Shown one piece after another: positions 10,631-22,957 of a DNA stretch of 64,000 nt. Numbering within the stretch: the stretch's first letter is position 1; each line of letters opens with the position of its first letter. Source of the DNA: Amaranthus tricolor (Eukaryota > Streptophyta > Magnoliopsida > Caryophyllales > Amaranthaceae); assembly GCF_026212465.1 (NCBI RefSeq), contig NC_080053.1:5638787-5702786 (forward strand), in the 5' to 3' direction. A program made the position numbers and the translations under genes. Under the pieces are notes generated by a model. That model was not told the DNA's origin and did not search any database. It saw nothing but the letters and a program-made list of their open reading frames with translations.

Positions 10631-11966
10631 TGTTGGCTCTCTTAGGTTTTGATAATGACTACACCTTATATAAACAAATGTATTTCAGAGATTGTATGCA
10701 TGTCGATATCCGGTCTTGTTAAGGATCTTTGAAGCGCCTATGACTTAGTCTATGAACGTGTACTTGTCAAAAGAATCCAATGAAGTTAGATAAGGTATAT
10801 CGCTTAGTTTGTCAAATGTAAACAGGAGGTCTACTGTTCCTAAGTTTGATGATCTGACGTTACTGGAAAATGGAGACAGTGCATTGTTTTCAGACTGAAG
10901 TCTGGAGAAGTTACATCAGCTGGAATTTCTGTTAATTTTATTTTTCTGATTTTTTAGTTGATGTATTAGTTAAAATTAATTTGTTGCATTATTTAAATCA
11001 TTAAGTTGATTGGCAAAATATTTTATAACCACCTTAAAATAACCGTGTACTCTTTTAAAGAGTGGAATATTTCTCTCCTTAAAAATAGGTTTGTGTTTTG
11101 GATCTAATTGAGAGAAAAATTACTTTGCCTATTATTAGGAAAAAGAAACCGTGGCTTATTACTTGAGAATAAAGCTTCCACTTATTTCTCCTTGGTTATG
11201 AGAATAAGTATAAGGGTTTAACCGTAAGTTTTTACCCTTGAGATTCAAGATCCATTTTATTCTCCTTAATCTTAGGAATAAGGAAATAATGGGTAGTTAT
11301 TCCCTTTTTACTAGCTACATAAATTCCTACAAATAGAGGACTTGTTTATTTCTCAAATTGCATTCGTATGAGCCTTAGAATCCATACGAGAGAGATTGAT
11401 AAAAACAAGAAATATTTTTGTTCCAAAAATTTGCTAATTAATTTATAATATTTTTTTGTGCAACTCTTTAATTTTATCTTTAGAGAATTTATCCTTGTAA
11501 AGGGTTTTTGAGAGAATTGTTGTAACTAGACTTGGGTAAGTCTAGGGGAGAATTAGAAAGCTTTGAGTAAAGCTAGAGAAGAGAGAAGCTTCGAGTGAAG
11601 CAAGAGAAAGAGAAAGAGAATTGGCCTAGTTAGAGAAGCTTCAAGTGAAGCAAGAGAAAGAGAAAGAGAATTGGCCTAGTTAGAGAAGCTTCGAGTGAAG
11701 CAAGTTGAGTTTGTTTTATGTAATTGTAACGAATTACCTAAAACATGTCGGAGAGTTTTGAAATCCCGAGGGGTCGTGGTTTTTCCTTCTATTTAGGCCT
11801 AGAAGGTTTCCACGTAAAATTATGTTGTCTCTTTACTTTTTCGCATTAAGTTTAAGTTTTAATTCTTTAATCTAATTCCGCAAAAACAAGGCTAAAATAC
11901 TTAAACTTATTACAACAACAATTCACCCCCTCTTGTTGTCGTTCACCATCTCTAACACTTTCTACA
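10631..11966 (+). mobile_element. Solo LTR, Ty1/copia, related to the 33-60 kb array family
   Basis: It begins TGTTGGCTCTCTTAGGTTTT and ends ...CCATCTCTAACACTTTCTACA (1336 bp), flanked by a perfect 5-bp TSD GAATA (10,626-10,630 and 11,967-11,971). The start (TGTTGG.CTCTTA.GGTTTTGAT.ATGACT), AATCCCGAGGGGTCGTGG near 11,763, the CACCCCCTCTTGTTG near the end and the final TTTCTACA match the array LTRs with clear divergence, so it is the same lineage but older or another subfamily. CTACAAATAGAGGAC near 11,326 lies where the array LTR has its TATA box. No internal region remains, so LTR-LTR recombination removed it. Confidence 0.85.
11584..11704. repeat. 50-bp tandem repeat inside the solo LTR
   Basis: GAAGCTTCGAGTGAAGCAAG and the following GAGAAAGAG...TTGGCCTAGTTAGA recur with period 50 (about 2.4 copies). 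Confidence 0.85.
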
Positions 11967-13488
11967 GAATAAATTATGACAAACATTTTTCAAAACTAGT
12001 CGGGATATTGACTGAAGCAGTCAAGGGCGTGAGAATTAAAACAATTGTTTAGGGAATAAATTTAAGCAATAACTCTAACTATGAATTTGTAGGATAAAAC
12101 TAAATAAGAATAGTTATAGAAACAATAATAGAGAAGACAAACGAATTACGGAGTTCGTCCCTCAAAAGGACATACTTCTCCACACTTGAGTTCTTATAAC
12201 TATTCAACTTTTGGAAAGTTTTTTTATTCACTTTCACTTGAAATATTAGAGTACAAATTTTTGAAGAAGGTCACACTTATCTTCCAAATACTCCTCGTTG
12301 CCATATGCTATTAACTAGATACTCATTCCCTATTGAGCAAAAGAAACATTATTTTCCCTCCAAACTTCATTTTTTTCTTTCTTAAACCAAAGATTTATTT
12401 TAGACTCTGTGTATAACTTAGAAATAATACAATTGAGAGTTATATTAAAATAAAATTTCTATCTCAAATATAAGAAGACTTAAAGAAATTAAAAGGATAA
12501 AAGATTTTTTTTGATGTGAGCACAAGAAGCAATTATGATGAGGATTATATGAAGGCCTTAATGCTTTTGTATATAGCAGTTAAAGTTGCAAAATACTGGC
12601 TTGCATCTTCAAGCTTCAAGCTTCAAGCTTCAAGCCAGGGTCGGTACTTAGGGTATCTCGGTTAGTCGACCGTTTAAGGCCCCAAAAAATAAGGGCCTCA
12701 AATATTAAATAGTGCTATTCAAATTCGTTTCTGAGCAACACTTTTTAAGTGATTTGTTTGTAAATCTTTTTTATATTTGAATTAATAGAATGTTACAATA
12801 TCTTTTGTCTTGACTTATGTTTCTTGAAATGGAAATTTTTTATCTTTTAATATAATAAATGACCCTATTTTATAAGACATCGCAGACAAATAGTACGCTT
12901 CAAGCATATATATTTATATACTTTTAGGCACAAACTCTCTAACGACTACTTTTCTGAATATATCCTAGTCAAGGCGTTCAAATAAAAATTCTCTTTTAAT
13001 ACATTTGTAGATCTTTTTTGCAAAATAAATAATCAAATTCTATCACATTAAAATTGACAAGATAATTACTTAGTAAAATATAATCTCTTCGTAATATATC
13101 AATCAATTAAGCTAATCAATAAGGATCTCATAAACTTACCATATTGGAAAGATCACACGCTTTCTTCGAGATTTCAAAGAGATGAAATATCTTTTCTCCA
13201 AAAAAGATATATTAGAGATATACTTACCAAAAATGGTCTAGTGAATTAATAGATAATTCTAAAGTTAAGATCATAGGGGCGTTTAAGAAAATCAAAGATA
13301 TTCTAATTATATTTCAATATATCATTGAGCAAGATTCACTAACTCAACAAAGGGAAATATTTATCTATAATCTATAACTATTAATAAAACAAAATACTAT
13401 TAGTATCATCACTATTTAATATTGCTTACGTGTCACAACCTAAACACAAATTTTTCCACTAAAACTCAACAATGATGTCATTGTTTCT
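11967..13488. other. AT-rich non-coding stretch
   Basis: No gene seen. At about 12,635-12,700 a CAGGGTCGGTACTTAGGGTA...GGCCCCAAAAAATAAGGGCC motif resembles one end of a hAT-like plant element, but no partner end is visible. Confidence 0.35.
12607..12634. repeat. CTTCAAG x4 tandem repeat
   Basis: Four perfect 7-bp units, next to the hAT-like end motif. Confidence 0.9.
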
Positions 13489-14280
13489 TTTTGGAGAAAT
13501 GAGATTTTCATTATACCAAATAAATAGTACAAACTAAACCAAAGGCAAAAGCCTTCATAGTGCCATAGGAGCCTATATACTATCCAAGACAGACAAGTTA
13601 ATCAAGCATACCAACAGACAACGTGTACAGACTTTGCATACGATGTTTTACAAGAAATTTAACATCACTAATAAGCTTCGGAACAGACATAAGCTTCAAG
13701 TTCCACACACAATCATTTCTCGTTTTCCAGATCATATAAATAAGGCTGCAGACTGAAACAAGGATGTTCTTCCTCTTGAACCTTAACACCTTCCATTGTC
13801 TAGGGTTCATGGAGAAGATGTTGTCGTATTTAATATTAACACCAATCCACGAGGTGAGCTAAAAAAAACATTGCTGACTATAATGACAGCTAAAAAATAA
13901 ATGCATAACAGACTCACTATCATTACAGCAAAAAGGACAAGAATCCTCATCAATAATACCAGCATGCTTCAACTTTTCCCGAGTTTTCAACTTGTTGAGC
14001 ATGGCTAACCAGAAAATGAATCGAGTTTTTGGGGCAGAGAGTCTGTGCCAAACCAAATTAGCCCACTTTACAGAAGGAGAATGGACTCTGAGACTATTAT
14101 ACACTGAGCTAATGTTATCCTGCACTGCATTCATCCACTGGCTGACTGCCTCCTTACCTTTGCATAATTTTTTGAACGCCCAGCTAGCAGTGACAGGAGG
14201 GTTGAAGATCAGTTAATTCCCTCCTTTAGTATATACACCATGTACCCAACGAACCCAAAGCGATTCTTGAAGGCTACTAA
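13489..14280 (-). pseudogene. L1-type LINE 3' end with zinc-binding reverse transcriptase domain, broken
   Basis: On the minus strand 14,134-13,859 reads WANLVWHRLSAPKTRFIFWL, LNKLKTREKL and then CPFCCNDSESVMHLFFSCHY. This is the C-x2-C...H-x4-C zinc-binding pattern at the end of plant L1 reverse transcriptases (zf-RVT). Downstream, 13,810-13,598 gives a W..LRFKRKNILVSVCSLIYMIW..RN continuation, also typical. The left end has the usual L1 3' stretch (reverse of GAGATTTTCATTATACCAAA). Upstream at about 14,214 an in-frame stop interrupts the match (...GGN*LIFNPPV), so it is dead. The 5' side continues on the other side of the hAT insertion (17,976-18,056). Confidence 0.8.
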
Positions 14281-17200
14281 TAGGCTTGGAACCGGATCCG
14301 GAACCGGAACCGTTTGCGACAGGTTCCGAACCGCAGAACCGTGAAACCGCCGGAAAAAAAGTTGCCGGAACCGTGCAACTGCCGGAAAAAAAAGTTCATG
14401 AACCGGACCTAAAAACCGCGATTTGGAACCGGAACCGGTCCGGGTGAACCGGTCCAACGGTTCCACGGAACCGGAACCGGAACCGGTCCGGTTGAACCGG
14501 TCCAACGGTTCCATGGAACTGGAACCGGGACCGGTCCGGGTGAACCGGCCTAACGGTTCCATGGAACCGGAACCGTGAAAAGTAGCCGTTATATAGCCGT
14601 TGCCATTTTTCCTATAAATACTCATCACTTTCAATCATTTTCATTCACAACTTATCTCTTCTCCTACTCTCTCTACTTAATTCTTTAATTACACAATTAT
14701 TCTCTTAATTACATAATTAGTCTTTTAATTATTTTTTAATTTAGTTAATTACATAATTAGTCTATTAATTAATTATTTATTTCTTAATTCTATTATTATT
14801 TCAATACTATCAATCATGTCTTCATTTTTGAAAAAAGCCTCAAAAAAAGTTACTAAAGTGGCAAAATCATTGGGAGGTTCCAGCTCCTCCAAAAGAAAGG
14901 CCACTTCTACTCCGTCGGTATCAACAACACCTTCGATTAGTAATTATAATTATGAACCAAATTATCCAGAAGGGTACGACCCAGAATTACATAATTATGC
15001 AGAAGAAGTGGAAAGAGAAATACAAATTGATGAAGAAGAAGAAGAACAAGAAGAGGAACCAACGACCCCTATTGGGATACATGTATCTCGACAGTCATCA
15101 ACAAGATCACATGAAGAACAACTACAAGAACAACAACAAAGACAAGCTCGTGGTAAACGAGTCAATTTCCAAACTATCGATTAGTTTTATAATTTTGTTC
15201 TTCAAATTAATTAAATTTTAAATTATTTATTTATTTTTTTATAGTTTTATAATTTTAAATTATTTATTTAGATGAAGATGAACCAGTAAGACAACCTTTT
15301 CCGGCAACGCCACCTTCTGGTGGTAGAGCTGTTTTACATGTGTGGTCGTATTTTACAAAAGAACCAACCGACAATCCAGATGTTTTCTTATGCACTTGTC
15401 AAATTTGTGAAAGTCAAGGAGTAAAGCCCTTAGTTGCATACAGTTTCGCTAGAGGTAAATACTTTTTAAGTTTTTTATACATACATTATATATTCATATT
15501 TTATAAAAAATTATTTATTGTGTTTTGTGAATACGTGTTAGGTGGTGGTACGGGATCTTTTAACAAACATTTGGCAAAGAAGCATGGAATCACAAAAGAA
15601 ACTCATGCAGCAAGCGGCAGCGGGACCACAAGTGGAAGCCGACAGTGGGACATTCCCAGCACAGGTATGCCTTTTAAATATAATCGTAATGATATGATTG
15701 AGGAATTTTCTAAGTATGTAATTTGTGATGAATTGCCATTTAACCATGGTGAAAGTAGGGCATACGAACGTTACACTATAAAAACTTTGCAACCACAATA
15801 TAGAGCAATCCCTAGGAGCACTCTTAAAAGACGCACAATTAAATTATATGAATCAATGCGCTATGAATTAGTTGAAATGTTTAAATCTTTTAATGGTAGG
15901 GTTAGCATAACAACTGACATTTGGTCTACTCCCCCACATTTAGAATCTTATATGTGTGTAACAGCACATTGGATAGATCAAAATTGGATTATTCAAAAAA
16001 GAATAATTGCTTTTGAGACAATGCCAGAAAGACATACCGGTGAAAACATAAAATATAGATTAGTAGAGATATGCAGAGAATGGAACTTATTAGATAAGAT
16101 ATTTTGTTGTTCTACTGATAATGCAACCGCTAACATTAAATGTATAGAACTTTTGTTTAACGAACCTACATTTAGTTTTATCCTTGGGAGTAGCTTATTA
16201 CACATACGTTGTTGTGCGCATATAGTTAACTTATCTTGCCAAGCAGGTATAAAACAATTAAGCGACTTATTAGAACCAATTAGAGATATAGTGAAGTGGC
16301 TTAGGATTGGAAAGATAAAGAGACGATATAAACAATTATGTGACCAATATCAACTAAAAAAAGTGTATTGGTCATTAGATACTCCTACACGTTGAGGCTC
16401 AACCAACGATTTATTAAGAAAGGCGATTGCTTATCGTCCAGTTATAACACAACTGTATAGTGAGTGTACAGATAGCTATATAGCTGATGACACTTGGGAA
16501 TTAGCTATAGGTGTACATAATGTATTAGAAGCGTATGACCACGCAACTAAGATTTTTTCATATGTTTATGAACCGAACGTTCACTTAGTAATAAGTGAGT
16601 GTATTACCATTTTTTATCATCTCCTTAAACATACGCATGATGATACTAACCCATATTTGAAGCCGATTCTTGCAGATATGATGGAAAAATGGAAGACATA
16701 TTTTACCGATTTTCCTTATATTTATGGAATTGCAACCATTTTAGACCCATGTTTTAAAACTGAAGTCCTTACTAAAGTAATAGGATTTTACTACCAATCG
16801 TTAGATCGCCCGCCTACTGATGTACATAATTATGTTGGAACATGTAAAAAATATTTAGCAGAACTTTATGATTATTACGCTAGTGTATATAACACAAAAC
16901 GCGATACGTCTAGGCGTGCTAGCGTTTCGGCACGTCCCTCTTATTATAATTCGGTAATAGCTAATATAATGAGTCAAGATGATAGTTTTGTAGGATCATC
17001 TTCTTCTTCACCCTCCACCTCATATTTAGAATTAGATAGTTATCTTAAACACCACTTTGAAATTGACCAAGGTAGCTATAATATTTTAGAGTGGTGGAAA
17101 GAAAAATCTGTAAAAATTTCCCATTTTATCGAGAATTGCAAAGGATATATTTGCAATTCCTGCGTCAACAATTGCGTCGGAGTCTGCTTTTAGTGCAGGT

Positions 17201-17975
17201 AGAAGAGTTTTGGACGAAAAGAGATCTCGTCTTGCTCCACATAGTATTCAAATATGTGTTTGCAAGAAAGATTGGGATCAAGCGGAGATTCGAACACAAG
17301 GACTAAGGAACGATGATGATCAAGACGACGATGATGATCCATGGATGATGTTGGATACATCTGCATCATCGTCAGGAGGAGAGTCAGCGAAAGCATTTAA
17401 CCAACCAGATGATGATGACGAAGACGAATAGGATCAATCGGACAACGATAAATCAACATTCAACAACTATAAATAAAAGGTATGACAAAGAACTACGTGG
17501 GCTTTGATTCCTTCGGGATACGTAGGTAGCTTAGTATTCCTTTGGGTACTAGGTTCAAGTCCATTTTCTCCCTCTTTTTTTATTAATCATCTTTATCGAC
17601 ATTATCATTGATTCGTTTCTTATTAATTTATTTTTTTCATTCTTTTTAGTAAATATTTTAATAACGATGACAACTTGACAAGCAATGAATTTCGCTAATA
17701 ATCAAGTAATCATCAAAGGTACGTCCGCAATATTATAGTATTTTTTTATTATATAAATATTTAAAGAAAAAATAAAAATGGAACCGATGGTCCGACCCGC
17801 CCGTCCTGTGAGTTGGAACCGCCGGAACCGCCTCATGAACCGCCAAGGAACCGTTTAGAACCGCCCGGAATCGGAACCGGTCGCGAAAGGTTCCAAATGG
17901 AACCGGAACCGGGTGGAACCGGAACCGGATGGAACCGGAACGGAACCGGTGCAACCCGGACCGTGGCCATGCCTA
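14281..17975 (+). mobile_element. hAT transposon, complete ends, 8-bp TSD
   Basis: The 3695-bp element starts TAGGCTTGG and ends CCATGCCTA, short imperfect inverted ends of hAT style. It is flanked by a perfect 8-bp TSD GCTACTAA (14,273-14,280 and 17,976-17,983). Both subterminal regions (14,290-14,580 and 17,780-17,970) are dense in GGAACCGGAACCGG / CCGGTTCCGG repeats, likely transposase binding sites. It carries one transposase gene, which is broken. Confidence 0.9.
14816..17431 (+). pseudogene. hAT transposase with BED zinc finger, broken by a stop and a frameshift
   Basis: The N-terminal exon (ATG 14,816 to about 15,184) is basic then acidic and Gln-rich. After an intron ending near 15,270 comes a BED finger, C-x2-C in CTCQIC and H-x4-H in HLAKKH, itself split by a GT-AG intron at 15,455-15,541. 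The RNase H-like catalytic region follows (ITTDIWS, CCSTDNATAN, LLHIRCCAHIVNL). The C-terminal hAT dimerisation part (DIFAIPASTIASESAFSAGR and DEKRS) lies at about 17,125-17,230. Two defects: TGA at 16,393-16,395, just after TPTR where the family usually has Trp, and a one-base frame change near the A-run 17,112-17,116, before the dimerisation domain. The acidic tail ends at 17,431. The element can move only with transposase supplied in trans. Confidence 0.85.
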
Positions 17976-18056
17976 GCTACTAATATGCCAAGCAATCTTG
18001 CCTATGGCAGCATTCTTGATGTCATTGTTATTATGACTAATATTTATATCTTTGAG
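17976..18056 (-). pseudogene. Continuation of the split LINE remnant
   Basis: Minus-strand translation NDIKNAAIGKIAWHI leads, after removing the hAT element and one TSD copy, into SSLQESLWVRWVHGVY on the left side. This is the usual plant LINE sequence before the zinc-binding domain. Beyond about 18,056 no further LINE sequence is recognised. Confidence 0.65.
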
Positions 18057-20520
18057 TTTATTACGTTTTAGCTATGACTATCTTTAGTGTATTGGATATT
18101 TTGAAATGATTAAAAGATAATATACTTTTATAAGGATTTTTTTTATTTACATTATTGATTACTTAAATGCAATGCTTAATTCAAATATAATTTAAGTTGT
18201 GACTAACTTTATGCAATTCACTTTTCTTTTTTTATAACAAACAAATTAATTTTCGTATTTAAACTTTTATAGAGTAATTTTACATATTTTTGTGTTAAAT
18301 TTAATCATAATTTTGTATATACTTTATGTATGAACCATTTGCCCTTTTATTTAAAATAAACAAATAGAAATATAAATATAATTATATTAAATATATAATC
18401 AAATTTTTTTTCTTTTGTTGCGATTTATTTGTCATGAACTAAATTTTCATAATCATCTATGCGCACAATGCAAAGTATGATACAAATCATGCAATGTATA
18501 TAATGTATACAACTATTCAGAGTGAAATGACATATAACTATAATGTAAAATTTATTTCTTAACATTTAATTTTTTAAATGATACAAATATGTGGAAAAAT
18601 TTAATAAAGTCGTACATTGCACGGACACTATCTAGTTAGTGACTACTACAACTAGTCTCAATATAAGTTTAAAATAAATGAACTTAAATTGCCAAGCTAT
18701 ATAAAACATGTCATTCCAAACAATAATAAAGCATAGCAATAAAGATATTTATAATTCAAACTTAATACTTTGACATTAACAAATATTTTAAGGAATTTTC
18801 TTCCATCATATAATCCATTTAATTCAAAATTCTCCTCTTAATGGAAAAACAAAATAAAGAGATTTAAAGGGTTAACTTTAGACAGAGAGATTATAAGTCC
18901 TAGAATTTCCAAGATACTTATTATAAATCAATTAATCAACACATGATGCAGAAAAAAATGTTAAAGCCTTGATTTAATTCTTTAAAAAATCTTACTCATT
19001 TCTTATTATAAATTCAATGTTTGTAAAGAGTATGAATCGATCTCAGATTTGTTCGGCTGATTATGTCATTAATTATTTATTATTTTGTTTTTATCGCTAT
19101 AAAAAGAGATTGATTTTTAAATATTTTGATACATAACTTAAATATTCCAGTTTAAATTGCAATTACATCTTATTGTCAATTTACTATGGTCTTTAATAAT
19201 AAATAACGAACCAGCACTACATTTGTAACATAGTAATGTCAATAATAAATTTAAAAATCAAAATAAAAAAAAAATTGTAAAAATACTCATAAATGAAGCG
19301 GATACATCTTCATACTTACCACATCTCCATACAGTATAACTTTTTCTATCCGGGTCAAATCACTTTAGATGGATTTGATTTATTCAGATCAGATTATTTT
19401 TAATTTTGGTTAATTTAGGGTGGGGTTGTACCGTATTACTTTTGGGTTTGAGTCGACTAAACGAGTCAAGAAATTTTTTTAAAAATTTTTCATCATTAGT
19501 TATTTAAAAATGTTTTTAATAAAATATATTCTTATGAAAATGACAAATTTAGCAAAGGCAACAACAAAAAATATTTACTTAAAATACAAATAGCGACTAC
19601 AAATATAGTGAATTCCAACTAAAAATAAAGACTTAAAATACAGTAGTACTCGTTAACCCCATCGAAATCATAATCGATATTCAATACTTTCCCAATCAAA
19701 ACGACGATATAATAAAAAAACCCATAACTTGGCTCAAAAATTCAATTAAGAAAGAGACTGCTCCGACTTGATGTTTCACGTGAATTATGTACATGTATAT
19801 GATGACAATCTCACCTTAAAATCTTACAAATGAAAATTAAGCAAAATTATATTTTTTAGATGATGGAAATAGTATTTTAATAAATACTAAAATTATTTAA
19901 TTATTGGTGGAAAATAAAAATATAAATAGAGACTACTAACATTAATAAATATTAAAATAAAATTAATAAAAGAATATGTAAAAACCATAAATATCATAAA
20001 AATGTTAAAATAAAAGTAGTAAAATATATATAGGAACCATAAACATTAAAAAATATTACATTTAAGATGATTAAGGTATATTATATTAAAAAAATATAAT
20101 GTAAATAGAAAGATTAAAAAAATAGAACCACATAGAATAGAAAGCATGAACGCTAAAAAGGAAACTAGGGAGTAGTATTTAATTATTGACATTTAACACA
20201 TCATCACTCAATAATGGATTACATTAATATAATCACAGCAAATTATTATTCTTAAAGTAAGGTAATTACTAATTATGTTGATATGTAGCTAGCTATCAAA
20301 AGGTCAAAGAAAAAACAAGTGGCCTTATAAACACTTTTAAATTCTTATAAATATAGAAAAATGGATTTAAAAACAAAAAAGACAAAGAAAGTTCTGTTTG
20401 TAGAAGCTTTTCGTTAACTAATACTCCTAGTCAACAATTTAGTTGGATTAAAAATCCTTTATCACAATATATTTTTTTAGTATTTGTCAATTAAAAAGCC
20501 AAAAATTATATGCCAATTAA
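18057..20520. other. AT-rich non-coding stretch, partly a diverged duplication
   Basis: No gene or RNA was recognised. The part from 19,744 onward is homologous to 29,976-31,690 (own entry). Confidence 0.5.
19744..20510 (+). repeat. Diverged duplicated block, copy A
   Basis: A 39-bp stretch at 19,744-19,782 (AATTAAGAAAGAGACTGCTC...) is identical to 29,976-30,014. Further on, ACATTAATATAATCA...AATTATTATTCTTAAAGTA, AATTATGTTGATATGTAGCT, CAAGTGGCCTTATAAA and AGTCAACAATTTAGTTGGAT occur in the same order as at 31,420-31,650. Copy B carries extra insertions. Confidence 0.75.
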
Positions 20521-20529
20521 AAAGTGTTG

Positions 20530-20817
20530 TTGTGGGAAACTGAACCATCAACCCTTTTAGTAAAGATAGTAAGAATGTGTTTTAAGTCCACAAAAGTTTA
20601 CTGCTGGTGAGGTATTGAGTTGCTATTTAGAATGTCTTGAGCTTTGTCCTGCACAGGAGAACAAACGAGGGCCGGAGAGGGGTGCTCCAGAGGACCTCTT
20701 TCAATGATTAGTAGATATTTGGGAAAGGTTGCCTAACCTTTCTCTTAGAGTGCACAGTGGCCTTTAGCTTTAGAGAAGAAGACTTAGGGCTTGTTTACGG
20801 ATGTGAGATCCTTAATC
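20530..20817 (-). mobile_element. LTR-like remnant, part 1 (split by the CACTA element)
   Basis: GGTTGCCTAAC, AGTGCACAGTGGC and TTAGGGCTTGTTTACGGATG match 62,255-62,335 in order, so this is a family member. The TATA-like signal of part 2 reads on the minus strand. Ends not resolved. Confidence 0.4.
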
Positions 20818-21399
20818 CACTACAAAAAACTATCAAATTGGCGACAGACAATTTCGTCGCCATTTGATAGCTAAATGGTCAAAAATAGGGTTGGCGACAG
20901 GCGGGCGACGGGTTATTTGGTGGTCGCTAATTTCTTCGTCGCTAATCCCCAAATGGACGCCCGTTCGTCGCCCATTTTAAACGAAGACCTGGCGACAAGC
21001 AAGCGACGAAATTATCCATCGCCCTAAAGGTACACCTGGCGACAAAAGGGCGACGAACATGACGTCGCTTCTGGCGACAAATTGACGACCACTAAGCTGT
21101 CGCCCGTAGACATGACTGGCGACCAATTGTATTTCATAGCCATGCCGTCGCCTTATATTTTATAGTATAATGTGTTTATATTTTAAATTTTTATATATAT
21201 TAGTTATATGTATTTTATATTTTATGTTTATATTAATTATATGTATTTTATATTTTTATATATTTTATATTAGTTATAATTATAAAACAAAAATATAAAC
21301 ACATAAAACAAATATATTAAAATGAAAAAGCTGAAAATATTATATATAAATGTAATATTTAATTACAAATTCACAAAAATTACAAATATTTTTAATCAT

Positions 21400-22957
21400 T
21401 CATTGAGGAGGTGGAGGAGGGGGTTGATTCAAATTAAAATGCGATTCAAGGAATTTCATAAACTGTTCTCGTTCTCTTGCTATTTGTTCAGTCATCCTTT
21501 GATGATACTCATAGGCTGTCTGAGCATTTCCTCTTTGTATCGCTTCCCATAATTGATTATTAAAATCCATTTGCCGGGCTTCTAAATCCGCAAACCTTTG
21601 TTGTATAATGGCGTCATAATCAGGTTGTGCAGGCTGAGAAGACGGAATATCCGTTGGCTCGGGAGGATAAATAATCTGAGAGGCGGACCCAACCCCAAAA
21701 ACCTCTTTGCTTTTTTTGTTTTTTTTATTTGACCCGCTTTCTACGTTTTTTATTGCATCCAACCAAACTTTACTTGGGTCGCGAGTTGGATGCTCCTCCA
21801 TCAAAGAACGATATTCATCCTTCAATAAAAAAAATAAATCAATTACCAATAAACTAAATATTAATTGATACTAAAAATAAATAAATAAATAAGTTTAATA
21901 GATTATTACATTAACTTTTTGTGATTTGCTATTTGTCCATTGCGAACAATCTCCTGTGTCATTGTCAAAGATCCCATGCGTTCGTGTAAATATTTCGTAG
22001 GCCGTGGGTCTTTGACCTTTTGATTGTTCCTGAAATAATTAAAAAAAACGACTTAAAACTAACAAAAGATAATAAAAAAATTCAATTTAATAATACTTTA
22101 TTTACAAAATACTCACCAAATCCCGCATTGTTTTGGCGTGCGGGATTGAGCCACCTATATGGGTGGCTTCAGCTCTGTCTTTTCCTCCACGTCTGTTGGA
22201 GGAATTTCTAGCCGAAACGGCTTTATTATCTGGGCGTTCCCAATCCGCCTTCCATCGCTCCCAGGTCTCATTATCGATGGAAGGAGGTTTAAATTCGGGC
22301 TTGCTTTTCAACGTCCTACGCCATTTGAAAAGCATATCCGCATAGCGCTTTGCGGCTTTCTCTTCCTACGACCTTCGAACAAAATGTTCGAGACGAGGGT
22401 CCCATTTGTATTGTTTCTAAATAAATAAATATTCCATCAAATAAATTACTTAAAATAATTTATACATAACAAAGTCTAAAAATAAACAACAAAATAATAA
22501 TTTTACCTTAAACTCATTAAAATAAAAATCTTTGGTGTGTTTTGTCACACCCTTCCAAGTACTACCTTCGACATCTTGCCTATGATTGAAGGTAGCCCTT
22601 ATTTTGGATGCGATGGTATTTCCGGATATCGGATTAAATCTTACAATAATTAAGAAAATTAGTAAACATTGAAATTTTAATATTGAAAAAATATTAATGA
22701 TAATAAGATGATTAAAATATTTACTTGTTTATTATTGGTAGCCATGGAAGATCCGGACGAGGATCGTCTCCATCATCCTCTTCCATATTTTGAACGGAAT
22801 CACTTGGAGTATTTTCACTACTCCCTTGAACTGGGTTACTGTTATCTTCGTCGTTATTGTCGTCGTGGCTACTCGACAAATTATTCAAGAAATAGTTGCT
22901 AGCCCAATCATTTGGGTCGCTGCTCAACAATGATAGTTGGGTCTCTATTCTCAACAA
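21400..22957 (-). pseudogene. Second CACTA gene, plant transposase (Ptta/En/Spm, TNPA-like), broken
   Basis: Exon-like blocks on the minus strand run in order. 22,957-22,721 is acidic, no ATG. About 22,645-22,507 holds ISGNTIASKIRATFNHRQD and WKGVTKHTKDFYFNEFK. About 22,420-22,102 holds QYKWDPRLEHFV, ADMLFKWRR, ETWERWKADW and EATHIGGSIPHAKT. About 22,030-21,910 holds GQRPTAYEIFTRTHGIFDN. 21,849-21,400 holds the Gln/Glu-rich end with a Pro run. This is the order seen in plant Ptta/En/Spm proteins. An in-frame TAG lies at 22,368-22,366, and the 5' end is missing because the same deletion that cut TNP2 runs into it. Not functional. Confidence 0.75.

Noticed and set aside
14209..14634. 141-codon minus-strand frame rich in Gly, Ser and Arg
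   Set aside because: It is produced by the GGAACCGG subterminal repeats of the hAT element and has no domain.
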